From NCBI GenBank assembly GCA_030737875.1, contig CM060915.1, forward strand, positions 634,138,786-634,202,785: a stretch of 64,000 nucleotides of DNA, in the 5' to 3' direction. Position 1 is the stretch's first letter; the number at the start of each line of letters is the position of its first letter. Source of the DNA: Allium sativum (taxonomy: Eukaryota; Streptophyta; Magnoliopsida; Asparagales; Amaryllidaceae). The notes under the pieces are model-generated. The model searched no databases, was not told the DNA's origin, and saw only the letters and a list, made by a program, of their open reading frames with translations. Of this stretch, positions 48,268 through 60,379 are shown in pieces. A program made the position numbers and the translations under genes.

Positions 48268-48515
48268 ATACGGAGAGACCGGTTGGGTTATTACCCGAAA
48301 ACCACTCCGTATAGGCATAATCGTTGCGAATTAGATATGCTGAAGATAATTGAAGACGGAGTTAAATGCAAGGATCATCCAGTTATAGAATGGTGTGTTT
48401 TTGTTTGTCCAGTCCCAGGACAACTTGTATGGATGAGTGTCTGACAGAGTATTTCCAACGGTCATGCCGTTGATTTTACGAATATACCAAGTTGGTGGGG
48501 AGAAGATAACTTCTC
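48268..48515 (+). other. Cluster of conserved stem-loops in element A 5' LTR leader
   Basis: Three inverted repeats within 250 bases: ATACGGAG/CTCCGTAT (48268-48312) enclosing GGGT/ACCC; TTGTCC/GGACAA with loop AGTCCCA (48405-48423); GAGAAG/CTTCTC (48500-48515). Counterparts exist in B and D. The 3' LTR copies are at 56306-56350, 56443-56461 and 56538-56553. Confidence 0.55.
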
Positions 48516-49626
48516 TTTATTCTACACCCAGTGTGCATTTGTGTAATCGATGTGTGATTACGGATTTGACGATGTGACATTCAAAGTGAATGGTGATCAG
48601 ATGTTCTAAAGATAGACGTAGCCTCTAGCCTCACAACCAAGAATGACAGAAGTTGGGCTAGGCAGCATGGCTAGTTGGGTCATCCCCAAGCAGGGTGTAT
48701 TGTCACCGATCTAGAGAAAATTCATACTTATACTTCTTTTCGATTCTGTATCTTCGTATGATGGTTGGATGGCCTACAACCGTGGTGATAATATATTCGC
48801 GACACTCAAGCTAAATGAGTGAGCGGTCTTGTGTGGCCCGGTTGCAAGACGTTCTTGTTGAACCCTGAGTGTATTCCCTCTAGAGTACACTATTCAGAAG
48901 GTGCTCCCATACCTTGTCTGTTGAAATCCAATTTCCAATAAGCGCCCTGCGGTTTATGATTTTATACTATATATATGTGGAACGTGAGATGCAAGCGTTC
49001 TGCTACTTGGAAAATTATTTGTTTAGACATTATCATAATATCACTGTTTTTGATATCAAAGTAATTTGGGTCATAGTAAGGTAAAAACCGTCCATGTTTA
49101 TGTGTGGGCTGGTCTTACTATTATCCTTTTGTTTCAAAAGGATTTTCTTCAAAGTAAAACCGTATGGTTAGAATTTGCTAACACCGGTCCCATGACTGAC
49201 CCAAAGTTTATTTTGTTTTGTTTTCCCTAAACTCTTGGGTGCCCAAATTTGTACGGGCAGTCAAGTGTTTCAGGCTTTGCAGATTTCACTTCGAGGAGCT
49301 CGAAGCAGAAGGCTCCACCCTTAGTATTTAGAGATTATTTCCGCTGTGATAAGATGTATTGTACTCTGATAATGGTATGTATATACAATACAGTTTTGTA
49401 TTCAAAGTTATGTTATATAATACATTTGATTTGTTCCGCTATGAGTTTCGTGTTTTACTCTGATTCTGTTCAGTGTGTTCTTCTTCTTCTTCTATTCTAT
49501 TAGTTCTATCTTTTCTTTCTCACCCTCTAAATTCTTTCTATTAATGTTCCGGTATTTTCGATGCTCGAGAAATTGACAGTGTATTTATGTTGATTTTCTG
49601 GGTCGAAAATTCCGCGCCATTACAGT

Positions 49627-49638
49627 TGGTATCAGAGC
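49627..49638 (+). other. Primer-binding site of element A (initiator tRNA-Met)
   Basis: TGGTATCAGAGC two bases after the 5' LTR end, complementary to the 3' end of initiator tRNA-Met. Confidence 0.92.
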
Positions 49639-51239
49639 ATAAGGTTAAGTTATTACCTTGGCTCTGTGGCGTAACTCAATAGAGATGGAGTTAGTAATAC
49701 TCTAGATTGAGTTTGAGTGTATATATATGAGCGCGTATTTGCAGATTTATATAAAAACTGTTTTGTATTATGTTGACTGGTCAGTCGAGTGGTTTATAAA
49801 TTCTGGTCGAAACAGTAATGCAAACTGCGTCGATAGGTGTTTCTAAACTCTTGAACAGAGTAATTCGACACAATATGTTTTGAAAAGGGGTAAATAAAAA
49901 TATTTTACCCGAAAAATATATTTTGATATAAAAAGAAATATATATCTTGAGATTATTATAGTATTGATCGTTGTTATGATCAAATAAGATATATAATTGA
50001 GTTGGTTATATAAATAACCGATCAAAATATTATATTAGTATAATATGAAAAATCAGATGAACTGAATCTGAAGTTAAAACCAGAATTGAAATAAAACTCT
50101 AAAAATTTGGAAAAGAGTTGGAAATAATATTTGGATTAAATATATGGAAATTTTAAGATCCTGGGTGAATTTAGAAATGTTTTCTAAACGTTGTATATTT
50201 TGTAGGGATTTCAAAATGAAAATGTTAGAAATTGTTTTCCAAGTGCTGTGAAAGATATTTTGAAGTCAAATTCAAAATGAAAGTGTTGTAAAAATGAATT
50301 TTGAAAGTGATATAGTATTGAACTCACTTCGACCACTGGAAAATAATTCTGATGATGCTGGCCACATCATCACTGTCATTTTCGAGTTTCAGAGTGACGG
50401 ATTACGACCAAAAGATTTTATTTTTGAATTATTGTGAGGAAACAAATTGTTCAGAAATTCAAATGTTTTGAATAAATATGATTTCAAACTGATTTGAAAT
50501 AATATCCTAGGAATTTGAATTCTGAAATAAAAATTTAACCTATGAAGTTAAAAAGGGTTAAAAGTGGAATTTAAACTAAGATAACTAAGACTGGATTGAA
50601 TTTGCAACGATCCCAAATGAAAACTATAAAAGGAAAAAAATATTGGAGATTCGAGATATTAAAATTGATTCTTGGAGAATAAGAGTCGAGTTCTGAACTT
50701 GGAGATGAAGATAACTGACTTGAGAAATAAATCAGTAAAGAGAAGTAGAGTTTGAAATTGAAATAAAGTTGGCTGGGAGATAAGAGAATTATTGGTTAAG
50801 GATAAACTGACTGAAGATTGGTTGGAAATGCATTTGTTTATGCTGAATGGAGTGAAAATGACATGTAGAGTTGAATGTCCGCCAAAATGGTACATGGTTA
50901 TATTTTATACGAGTAACAGATTTCTATAAGTATTTTGGGCAAGCCGTTTGGCTGTTTGATTTTCTTTTGAATTAGAAAAGGCCCAGAGTGGCAAGTTGTT
51001 GTAGTACCGAGTGAGCCATGCAGAGGAGATACTGGCAAGATTCTCCGAAAATTTAAGCTGTTAAGAAATTTTTAAAATTTTCGAAAATATTTGAAATAAG
51101 AAGAAATTAATATTTAATTGGAATTAATCAGTTCAGTTGAAATTGAAATTATAAAGTAAATCAAAAGGATTTTAACCTGTTTATAACAGAGATTGTAGCA
51201 TTTTCCCTATCTTAGCAATTTCGAGGACGAAATTATTTT

Positions 51240-51252
51240 AAGGGGGAAGGAC
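51240..51252 (+). other. Polypurine tract of element A
   Basis: AAGGGGGAAGGAC directly before the 3' LTR, preceded by the block shared with element B. Confidence 0.88.
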
Positions 51253-54200
51253 TGTAACGTCCCGCATTTTGTCGGTTCATATTTGAATATTTAAATCAGT
51301 TTAAATATTGGATTGGTAATATAAGTGAATTTATATATTAATTAAAACGAAGTTGAATGCAGAAAAATAAATATATTTATTATAATCGAGCTCAGAACGA
51401 CCCAGCAGTTCGTAATTTAACGTTCTAAATTTCAACTTAGTGTACCAGACTTGTTTTGAATTGGATTTCTTCGAAACAAGAAACGTTGGAATCTGTTGAA
51501 CTGTATCTTTCTAACAGAAGTGAAAAACCAAGATTTCGTCGTATAGATTGCAAGATATGTCCAAATCAATTATTCAAAAAGTCGTTGTGAAATAGTATAT
51601 CGACCGTAACGGTTATTTGAATATAACTGGATATCAGGTGCAAATTGGGACAAGGTTCTTTTGAGGCGCAGCGATAATTTAGTTTTTAGAATTTTACTGT
51701 AATTTTTAAATAATTAAATGTGCAACTTTTTATTCGGAGTATTGTGTACCCTGTATCGGTATTTCGGGATTTCCTAATATGAGTCAATCTACCGGTTTTA
51801 TTTTATCTTTGGGACCGGGACACCTCGTTGAGCACGACTATACTCTTACTTCTGTCCGTAGCAGCTCGGACATGAACGGAACCTTACGAACGCGGTACAC
51901 TAAAATAATGATAATAAAAATTACGCAACTTAGAAATGGCTAGGAAATTAGGCCCTCTGGTTATCGAATACCACCTTCACTTTACATCGAATATGAGAGC
52001 AAACGTATACGGTATACACGTACAAAATTTAAGTATGTATATGGTTATGCACGATTAATTACACCTTCATTTTGTTCCCATTCTTCAAATGTATATATAC
52101 TGAGGATATTACCTATGTTTATAACAAAGAAATATGATGTCTAAATCATTTTATCAAAGAATGTAAAGCAAACAGTAGTCACCGTGCTCCTTTTCGAGGC
52201 ATGACGCACATGCCTAACGTATAGACTTAATAAATAATGTTGCACAGTGTTATCAAATTCGGTGAAGGCATATGGAGACCCATGCTCCCCCAGACGCTCC
52301 ATGCTTAAACGTGTAGACAATTAAAAGTAAACCATAACCTACCATTTCACTTTACGAACAGCTACGATAATGAATTGTCACCATCGCTGCCACTCGTTAC
52401 AGTCACCTACTGTGAATACTTCATGGCAAAGGTATGCTCTTTGTCAACAACTACTCTTCGAAGGGTTACGCCCTACAACATACCCTATTACGTGCAAGTC
52501 AAGGATTTGGGCTTATAAATAGCCTCATTCATTCATTTCTGGTTTCAGGAATTATATATATACTACACATCAAAAATAAAACAAACAGTAGGGATGTGCG
52601 TATATTAGGAAGGGTGCGTTGCGTTCAAGGGCTCGCTGAGGACGGTGATCGAGAGTTCGCAGCTTGGTACTGTACGAATTGTCGAGGGTTGGTGATGAAG
52701 CTAGCCTATGACGTGGGGGGTGGCAGAGAGTTTGGAGGCATAAACAATTGTTCAGACGCAACAGTAGGAGGAGGCCAAGTTTCAGGCTTTGGATGAAGAA
52801 CAAGGCAGCAAATGAGTGGGGGACTGGTGGTCGGTGTGACTGTGAGGTAGGCTATATGAGTTCACTGAAGTGCTGGAAGGGGAAGCTTCGTGTCGGTGGA
52901 GGAGTTCTTTAGCATTGACGAAGTGTGTGGCCGGTGCGCTGCTGGGTAGCGAACTGTCGTGGTTAGGGGTAGAAGTGTTGTTGAGTGGGAGCGAGACAGT
53001 GATGAGGGAGCGTGAGCATCAAAATGAAGGAGAAGGTATTAGCTGATAATAGAAAAGAAAATAAAGTAAGGGGAGAAAGTTTAGTAGAACTGGCGAACCA
53101 TAATGGGAGGGTGCAGCACATGACGAAAGGGAAGGAAAATATCTGGAGAGTGTGTGCGTTTGTATTTGGGAAGAGGGAGGTATAACTGAAGTGACGGCTT
53201 CAGAAATGGCTTCTGTTTTACGTGAAAATGGGTCGAATTCTCTTTCTGTTGCCATGCAAGAGGACTGTGGATGTGTTACACATAAGGGGACCGGAGGTGT
53301 TCCAGTGCTGAACGAAGCAAGCTCGGGGTATTTGGGGTTGGTTGATTTCGGCAATGGAGTTTCTGAAAGACATATTTTCTTCAGATCCGTTGATGAGTTC
53401 GTAAAAGCTAATCCTAGTATAAGAACAGAAAGCCATGGTTTAGAAATAAATAATAGATGTGATGCGTACTGCGAACCCAATGAAGATTAAATTGAGACAA
53501 CGAGGTCTAGAAGGTTGTTTGATAGATAATAAACCTTTTTATGTGGGGCTGAAGACTTACTGGATCTTGCAAGTGTTATACTGTGAAGTAACATATACAA
53601 AAATGGACAGAAACCGTTTAAAGGGTACTGTCAAATGAATTACTGTTAAATCAGCTACTCTCGAATGAAGTTGTTTTCGCATGCGAGTTGTTTCTTTAGG
53701 TTGAACGGATGGAGTCTTCTAAGTGGAATTAAATGGTGAACTTGGGTTTTTGTTTAGCGAAGGAATGGATATGAAATAAGAGACGGAACGGATGGCAAAT
53801 AGCTTTTGGTACAGGAACAGGAATCATGTATTATCGGAGAGCTAGCCAAAAACGGTGGATGATGGCACGACTATAGGAGATTTGTTTAGACGTGTTCGAA
53901 CTATGAATTGAAAAAGAAAAGCGTGATGAGAAAACAACTAATGTGGATCAACTGACGCAAATCGTTATTTAACGGTTAACGCGCAAGGTGAGTAAAATCA
54001 CTCACTCTGATCTTTTTAAAATATTTTAATTATATTTTAATGTTGTTTGAATGTTGTGTGATGGTCGATTAGGTAGATTACAAGTAAATTGGTTGAATAT
54101 TATATACCGTTACATATGTACACATCATCGGTTGGACACTGATCCCATCGATTAGAATACCCCCTAGTATATAGTTAGTGTTAATTGTGTTGACTGACAT

Positions 54201-57200
54201 CTGTGGATGCGGAAACCGGTTGGAGGAATCCGACCGGATTCCTTGATAATTATATGTACTGTTTGTTTGTATGAACCTGAATTATATTTAAAACCCCATG
54301 TGAATATTGATGTTGAACGGAAATTCAACATCTATTTCGATAAATAAATAAACGACATCGATTTAGAAAGTGGTGACAGTCGACCGTAAACCCATCGTTT
54401 TGTTAAGAAGTTGATTGGCCGTCAGGAAAATCAACTAATATAATTATATTTTTATAATTAAAAAGAAGATTTAAATTTATGATAGAAGTTCTATTATAAA
54501 CCAGTATTTCAGAGTTCGTTTTTATAAAATAAATAAAAACGATTGTTGATATTTAAATAAGTTTATAAAGCAGAAATTATCCAATGATTAAATATTTGGA
54601 TAATAATATTTAAGATAAACAATTTAGAAGTATTATTAGATTAATTATATTAATCTAATGTTAAGAAGTAATTCAAATCAGTTAAAGAATTTACTGATGG
54701 AATGAAGTTGATTTAATCAACTGTTATTTGGGAAAATGATTATCAAATTAATTGGATTTTAGTTAATCTAACGAAAACAGTTTGGAAATAAATTAATCAA
54801 GATTAATGAGATTAGTTACCCATTTAATTTAAGAAGTTATAAATAGAACGATGGAATGAAATGAAAGCGAAGAGCAAATGTTTAAAAGTAAATAATAATA
54901 AACAACAAAGATTTCAAAGGATGAATATGATGTTATAGAACCGTATTCCAAAGTAAAACAAGGAAATACGATTTGATGAATATTATAAGTAATAAAGGAT
55001 TAGAATACAGACTTATATCTGTTCTAAGGTAAGAACGTTGTCGATCAAGGTTTGAGAGGTAAATAGAATACCCCAACTTGAACGGCTTCACTATTATCGA
55101 GGAATGATACCAGTTTGTGACGGAGATAGATGTTAAGATTAGTAGAAAAGGAATATGGCAGCATATGCAAGTTTAGAACTATAGCGCTAAAATAAACGAT
55201 GTTGATTAGGCTTAAGCGTAACTGTTATGTCGAGACTAGTTATAACATAGAATATTACAGCGTATGACAAGTTTGAACTATAGCGATAAAATAACGCTGT
55301 TGATAAGGTAAGGGTGACTGTAATGTTGAGATTAGTTATAAAGGGAATATTACAGTGTATGACAAGTTTAGAACTATAGCAACAAATTAACTGCTGTTGA
55401 TTAGACTTATGCGTGACTTTTATATATAGCAGCACTTCCTAGGAAATGAAGCAGTTTAGTTGAAATCCACTTATTCGAAAGTGAGAAATAGCGATGTCGT
55501 AAGAAAATATAAGAATCAGTTTTAGAAAGAGAAATTGGAGAATCGTGTTAGAAAACAATGACAGCATTTCGATGTTCGAAATGTGATTAGAATTTAAACC
55601 ATTAGGATTTGGAACTAGAATTCGACGATGTCGAAAGTATTAAAAATAAACTATTTTTAGGGATTATAATCTGATAGAATAATGAACATTTAGTTTGAAA
55701 CATATAAATGTTGATAGGATAGCAATCAGTATTTAGTTATAAACTTGATATCGATTTGATAAGAAGTTGACTTAGAGACAGAGTTTATAAAGTGGAATAG
55801 GAGTGAAAAGTATGAAAGAGATTTCGGTAAACAAGATAAGGGATATTATTACGTGAATAAAGATTTATATGATCAAGGTGTTTAGATTTCAATAAGAAGG
55901 GATAGTATTCCCATTTCAAAGGGAATAATGTTTTAAAAGTGAACATGGGGCCGATTAAAAGGTTAAAATGAAATTGGAAATATTTTCCAATGTAAATAGA
56001 GTAGATTATCCAAGTATAGAAATAAAGAATGTGAAAATAATGGATCGAACGTTGATAACGTATATTTTCTGGGACATAGGAGAATAAGAGTTTAAAATAA
56101 CTGGGAATGTTTTCCAAGAATGTGAAAAGGGTAAAACGGGATCAGAGAAATATCCGGTAAGATATGGGAATTCGAATAATAAAAACGAATGTTAAATAAA
56201 AGGTGCCCATGGTTATGTGCATTTAGTTGTTCATTTGAATGAATGTTTGTTTTAACTCTGATAGTTAAATAACCGACTATCGAAGTGTTTTGATCATCGT
56301 TGTCAATACGGAGAGACCGGTTGGGTTATTACCCGAAAACCACTCCGTATAGGCATAATCGTTGCGAATTAGATATGCTGAAGATAATTGAAGACGGAGT
56401 TAAATGCAAGGATCATCCAGTTATAGAATGGTGTGTTTTTGTTTGTCCAGTCCCAGGACAACTTGTATGGATGAGTGTCTGACAGAGTATTTCCAACGGT
56501 CATGCCATTGATTTTACGAATATACCAAGTTGGTGGGGAGAAGATAACTTCTCTTTATTCTACACCTAGTGTGCATTTGTGTAATCGATGTGTGATTACG
56601 GATTTGACGATGTGACATTCAAAGTGAATGGTGATCAGATGTTCTGAAGATAGACGTAGCCTCTAGCCTCACAACCAAGAATAACAGAAGTTGGGCTAGG
56701 CAGCATGGCTAGTTGGGTCATCCCCAAGCAGGGTGTATTGTCACCGATCTAGAGAAAATTCATATTTATACTTCTTTTCGATTCTGTATCTTCGGATGAC
56801 GGTTGGATGGCCTACAACCATGGTGATAATATATTCGCGACACTCAAGCTAAATGAGTGAGCGGTCATGTGTAGCCGGGTTGCAAGATGTTCTTGTTGAA
56901 CCCTGAGGGTATCCCCTCTAGAGTACACAATTCAGAAGGTGCTCCCATACCTTGTCTGTTGAAATCCAATCTCCAACAAGCGCCCTGCGGTTTATGATTT
57001 TATACTATATATATGTGGAACGTGAGATGCAAGCGTTCTGCTACTTGGAAAATTATTTGTTTAGACATTATCATAATATCACTGTTTTTGATATCAAAGT
57101 AATTTGGGTCATAGTAAGGTAAAAACCGTCCATGTTTATGTGTGGGCTGGTCTTACTATTATCCTTTTTTTTCAAAAGGATTTTCTTCAAAGTAAAACCG

Positions 57201-57662
57201 TATGGTTAGAATTTACTCACACCGGTCCCATAACTGACCCAGAGTTTATTTTGTTTTGTCTTCCCTAAACTTTTGGGTGCCCAAATTTGTACGGGTAGTC
57301 AAGTGTTTCAGGCTTTGCAGATTTCACTTCGAGGAGCTCGAAGCAGAAGGCTCCACCCTTAGTATTTAGAGATTATTTCCGCTGTGATAAGATGTATTGT
57401 ACTCTGATAATGGTATGTATATACAATACAGTTTTGTATTCAAAGTTATGTTATATAATACATTTGATTTGTTCCGCTGTGAGTTTCGTGTTTTACTCTG
57501 ATTCTATTCAGTGTGTTCTTCTTCTTCTTCTATTCTATTAGTTCTATCTTTTCTTTCTCACCCTCTAAATTCTTTCTATTAATGTTCCGGTATTTTCGAT
57601 GCTCGAGAAATTGACAGTGTATTTATGTTGATTTTCTGGGTCGAAAATTCCGTGCCATTACA
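51253..57662 (+). repeat. Element A 3' LTR
   Basis: 6410 bases, near-identical to the 5' LTR. TATA box at 52514-52522, dyad at 53988-54005, stem-loop cluster at 56306-56553. Confidence 0.93.
53152..53490 (+). other. 112-codon ORF within element A 3' LTR, no known domain
   Basis: Copy of 45113-45451 with two amino-acid differences and one silent change. This gives no sign of selection for protein function. Confidence 0.25.
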
Positions 57663-57667
57663 CTTCT

Positions 57668-58171
57668 CCAAAGAGAAGCAGAGAATAAATTCCCGATACG
57701 TATTTCCCAAATGAGAAATATTGTACACCAACATATAAGTCATTAAAACGATAACATTTGAAGTCCACAGTAGGATTTAGTCGATTAGTTGATTTTAAGC
57801 ATTAATGCGAATCTGAATTAAAATATCTTATTCATGCAGATAATATTCGATGAGCTATAAACCATCAAGTAAAGTAGTTATGTATAAACACTTTATTCAA
57901 TGCAAAGTAAAAATCTGCTATAAGTCATTTTTAATAATTAACTAATCCACCATCGGTATGGACAGTCGATGGTGAGTATAAGTCCAAAATTATGCAATCG
58001 CTTATTTTAATTAGTTACAGAACTGGTGACACGAAGCACATGAATTCAAAATATGTTTTGCCTTAGCAAATAAAAAGCTATAACTGGATCTCAATGCAGA
58101 ACATATCAACAATAATGTTTATTTCAAAGCCTGCATTTCTCGCAAGCAAAAAATACAGGCTTTGAGGCAAA
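57668..58171 (+). other. Tat-like element interior after element A, non-coding
   Basis: About 500 AT-rich bases between the element A duplication and the Tat-like 3' LTR. No ORF; the polypurine tract is weak (GAGGCAAA just before 58172). Confidence 0.6.
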
Positions 58172-58439
58172 TGTTAACCCTGTTAAAACACAGTTCAAAG
58201 CACCGGGTCGGTCGCAAATATGGATCGGCCTCAACAACACGGATTGGTCAAGTTTACACAACAGCGAGTCGGCCTATTCTGCAAAGCTCCGGGTCGGTCC
58301 ATTTCCTTTAGAGCGGGTCGGTCCATTCAGAGTGGGTCAGTCGGTATTAACGGACCGGGTCGGTCAGTACTAAAGTTCAGGGTCGGTACCATTTTTGGGT
58401 CGATCCTGTAAGAGGCTAACCAGGTCGGCATGTTATAAC
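58172..58439 (+). repeat. Tat-like 3' LTR, first 268 bases
   Basis: Matches the 5' LTR from 38122 to about 38411, including the GGGTCGGTC motifs. It is cut by the copia LTR at 58440. The 5 bases before the cut (ATAAC) should recur on the far side of the copia element, outside the window. Confidence 0.88.
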
Positions 58440-59899
58440 TGTTGGGAATTTGCAATCAAATCGACATCCCGAAATTATGTTTTAACAGTCAAAAACCACA
58501 GATCTATTGCACGAATAGCATATTAAAACTAAATTGAATACGATTTCATACCTTGGATTCAGAGATTCATAGATCTGACGAAGATTGCAACGGTTCTCGA
58601 ATTGCTCAGACCAACAAGCGCTAGCCCTCTACCGGTGTCCACACGAACGGTCGCCTCTTCAATCGAATCGAAGAGAAGCAATATGGTGCGGTGCTAGCCG
58701 CCGCCATTCTTTGGTTTTCTGTTGAGAGAAGTAATTAGGATTTCCCCTTTTGTTGGCCGATCAGAAAATGAACCCCCTTTTAGGGTTATATCGTGTGCTA
58801 CATTTTTTAAAAGGAAACGTGTTGTCTTCTTTTAAAACTTAGCCCTTTTTCCATCAAATATGGAACCAACTATTATACCCTTTCAACGTTTAATAAAATA
58901 CTAGCAAACTTATATTCTATTTATCCAAAGAATGATATCATATTTACAACGTTCTAAGTGTGTGACCCTTTAGGTTATTACAACGTTGGCAATGATTTTA
59001 AATCGTATTTAAAATCATAAACAGTGATTGGCATCTAGCAATGCGTCGCTGCTACCCAAGTTATAATAAAATTAACGATTCAATACAACCTTTACGTGAC
59101 CAGTGTATCAATGCAATATAATCCTTTTAACCAATATATCCAGAATTAAACTCGAGACATGGATCGTATCATCCTCTTAATAATTTAATCCGTTTACCTT
59201 GATCGATGAGTAGACTGTTTAAAACAAATCAATATTTGAGCACGGCCATGCATTTCATAGTCTCACTCAATCAAGAGGCCCATGGATATCACTACAAATA
59301 TATCGTAGGGTTAAATTCCATCTAGATCATTCATAATTTCCATTCGACTCGAGATGTATCCAATAATCACCGTTATCGTTACTCTGTTACGAAATAACTT
59401 TAGATGATATCAAAACACAAATATCCTCGAATAAAACTATAATGATTTCAGGTCTGAGGACCATTACATCACTGTCACTTTGAGAACAACTTATGATACT
59501 TTTGATTATATTCCATGTAGTTATCTCAAGATGGGTCAGCCCAATACGCTATTCTCCAATACGTATTTATGTCTTGACTTTAATATCACATATATTAATA
59601 ATCAATGAGATGTGATCATCAGCCAATCAACATACTAGTCTCAATGTTCTATTATTGTCCTTTATAAACAATAAAACTCGACTAGGGACATTTAAGAATG
59701 ATAATACTTAATAATTATATAATCTCAAGTTCAGTCTTACTCGAACTATATAATTCCGTATTATTATTCTAAGGACTTCTATTATATTATTATTTATATT
59801 ACGCAGTAAATATAACATAATAGAATATTTTATTCCAAATAAAACAACAACATTATTAATCACATCAAATGGATTGCCTCTAGGGCATTAACTCTAGCA
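58440..59899 (-). repeat. 3' LTR of the copia element
   Basis: 1460 bases, plus-strand ends TGTTGGGAATTTGC and AACTCTAGCA. The position next to the PPT identifies it as the 3' LTR. Confidence 0.85.
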
Positions 59900-59911
59900 A
59901 TCTCCCACTTG
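59900..59911 (-). other. Polypurine tract of the copia element
   Basis: Minus strand CAAGTGGGAGAT directly before the LTR start, the standard Ty1/copia form. Confidence 0.88.
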
Positions 59912-60260
59912 CACTAGAGTCAACCATTCATGTATCATATACTCGTGAAACCAGTGTGACTATTAAACTTCTGCTGCGACAGAGTTTAATTCAGTAGGTC
60001 TACAACATTACAACTTTTGCAACTTTGCAGATATGTCAATTTCTTGTGAGAACAATTTCACATAAGAATTATATTTCTTAAAATATATGTGTTTGGATCG
60101 ATAATGAGTTTTAACGTTTTAGGCCTGAGCAATAGCCATATTGTTATCGCAATGTAAATCATTCGATCAACAATAAATTAAGTTCAATCATGAACTTCTT
60201 AATCCAAACATTTTCTTTCTCAGAATCAGTATCTATTTCTTGTTTTAAAACTAACATTAT
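59912..60260 (-). pseudogene. RNase H remnant of the copia element
   Basis: Minus-strand frames near 60170-60090 give an LHCDNNMAIAQA-like block followed by an HYRSKHI block. These are the last conserved RNase H motifs of copia pol, with stops and a frameshift just upstream. RNase H degrades the RNA template during reverse transcription. Confidence 0.78.
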
Positions 60261-60379
60261 TTACAATAATTATTGTGTTATCGAATAACATTAGAATTAT
60301 TGTTTCGCTCCCACTAAATTTCTTGTCTATACAAGATTCAATGGTATTTTGTGGTTTTCGAGACATTTCGGATTCTATT

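Larger units (their letters stand above)
43212..49624 (+). repeat. Element A 5' LTR
   Basis: Begins TGTAACGTCC and ends GCCATTACA. TATA box at 44475-44483 makes U3 about 1.3 kb and the post-start part about 5.1 kb. Landmarks are a GTGAGT/ACTCAC dyad (45950-45967), hairpin repeats (47141-47370), stem-loops at 48268-48312, 48405-48423 and 48500-48515, and GTACGGGCAG near 49250. Confidence 0.93.
49625..51252 (+). other. Element A interior, non-coding
   Basis: 1628 bases between the LTRs with no gag, pol or other recognisable ORF. Its two ends are collinear with the element B interior. Confidence 0.85.
43212..57662 (+). mobile_element. Element A: complete LARD-like retrotransposon with 6.4-kb LTRs
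   Basis: LTRs 43212-49624 (6413 bases) and 51253-57662 (6410 bases) flank a 1.6-kb interior. A perfect 5-bp duplication, CTTCT, lies at 43207-43211 and 57663-57667. The interior has an initiator tRNA-Met PBS and a PPT but no gag or pol, so the element must borrow proteins, probably from a gypsy relative. The two LTRs differ by roughly 1-2% where I compared them, so the insertion is fairly recent yet older than E's LTR divergence suggests for E. Each LTR is four times the interior length, more extreme than the classic LARD layout. Confidence 0.93.
38122..58439 (+). mobile_element. Tat-like Ty3/gypsy element with only gag, interrupted by element A and a copia element
   Basis: 5' LTR 38122-40303, PBS from 40305, gag remnant 40409-41938, tandem repeats 42430-42925, and 3' LTR from 58172 to where the copia element cuts it (58439). 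Element A occupies 43212-57662, with 43207-43211 and 57663-57667 as its duplication. Without A the interior is about 3.4 kb, too short for pol, and no protease, RT or integrase motif is seen. It is therefore a gag-only derivative, comparable to the TR-GAG class. The gag and tRNA-Lys type PBS place it near the Tat group. Only 268 bases of the 3' LTR are in view; they match 38122-38411 with moderate divergence. Confidence 0.82.

Noticed and set aside
49627..49638. tRNA-Met-like sequence
   Set aside because: Only the 12-base complement of the tRNA 3' end is present, as expected for a primer-binding site. There is no cloverleaf or tRNA gene. The same holds at 16133-16144 and 40305-40322.
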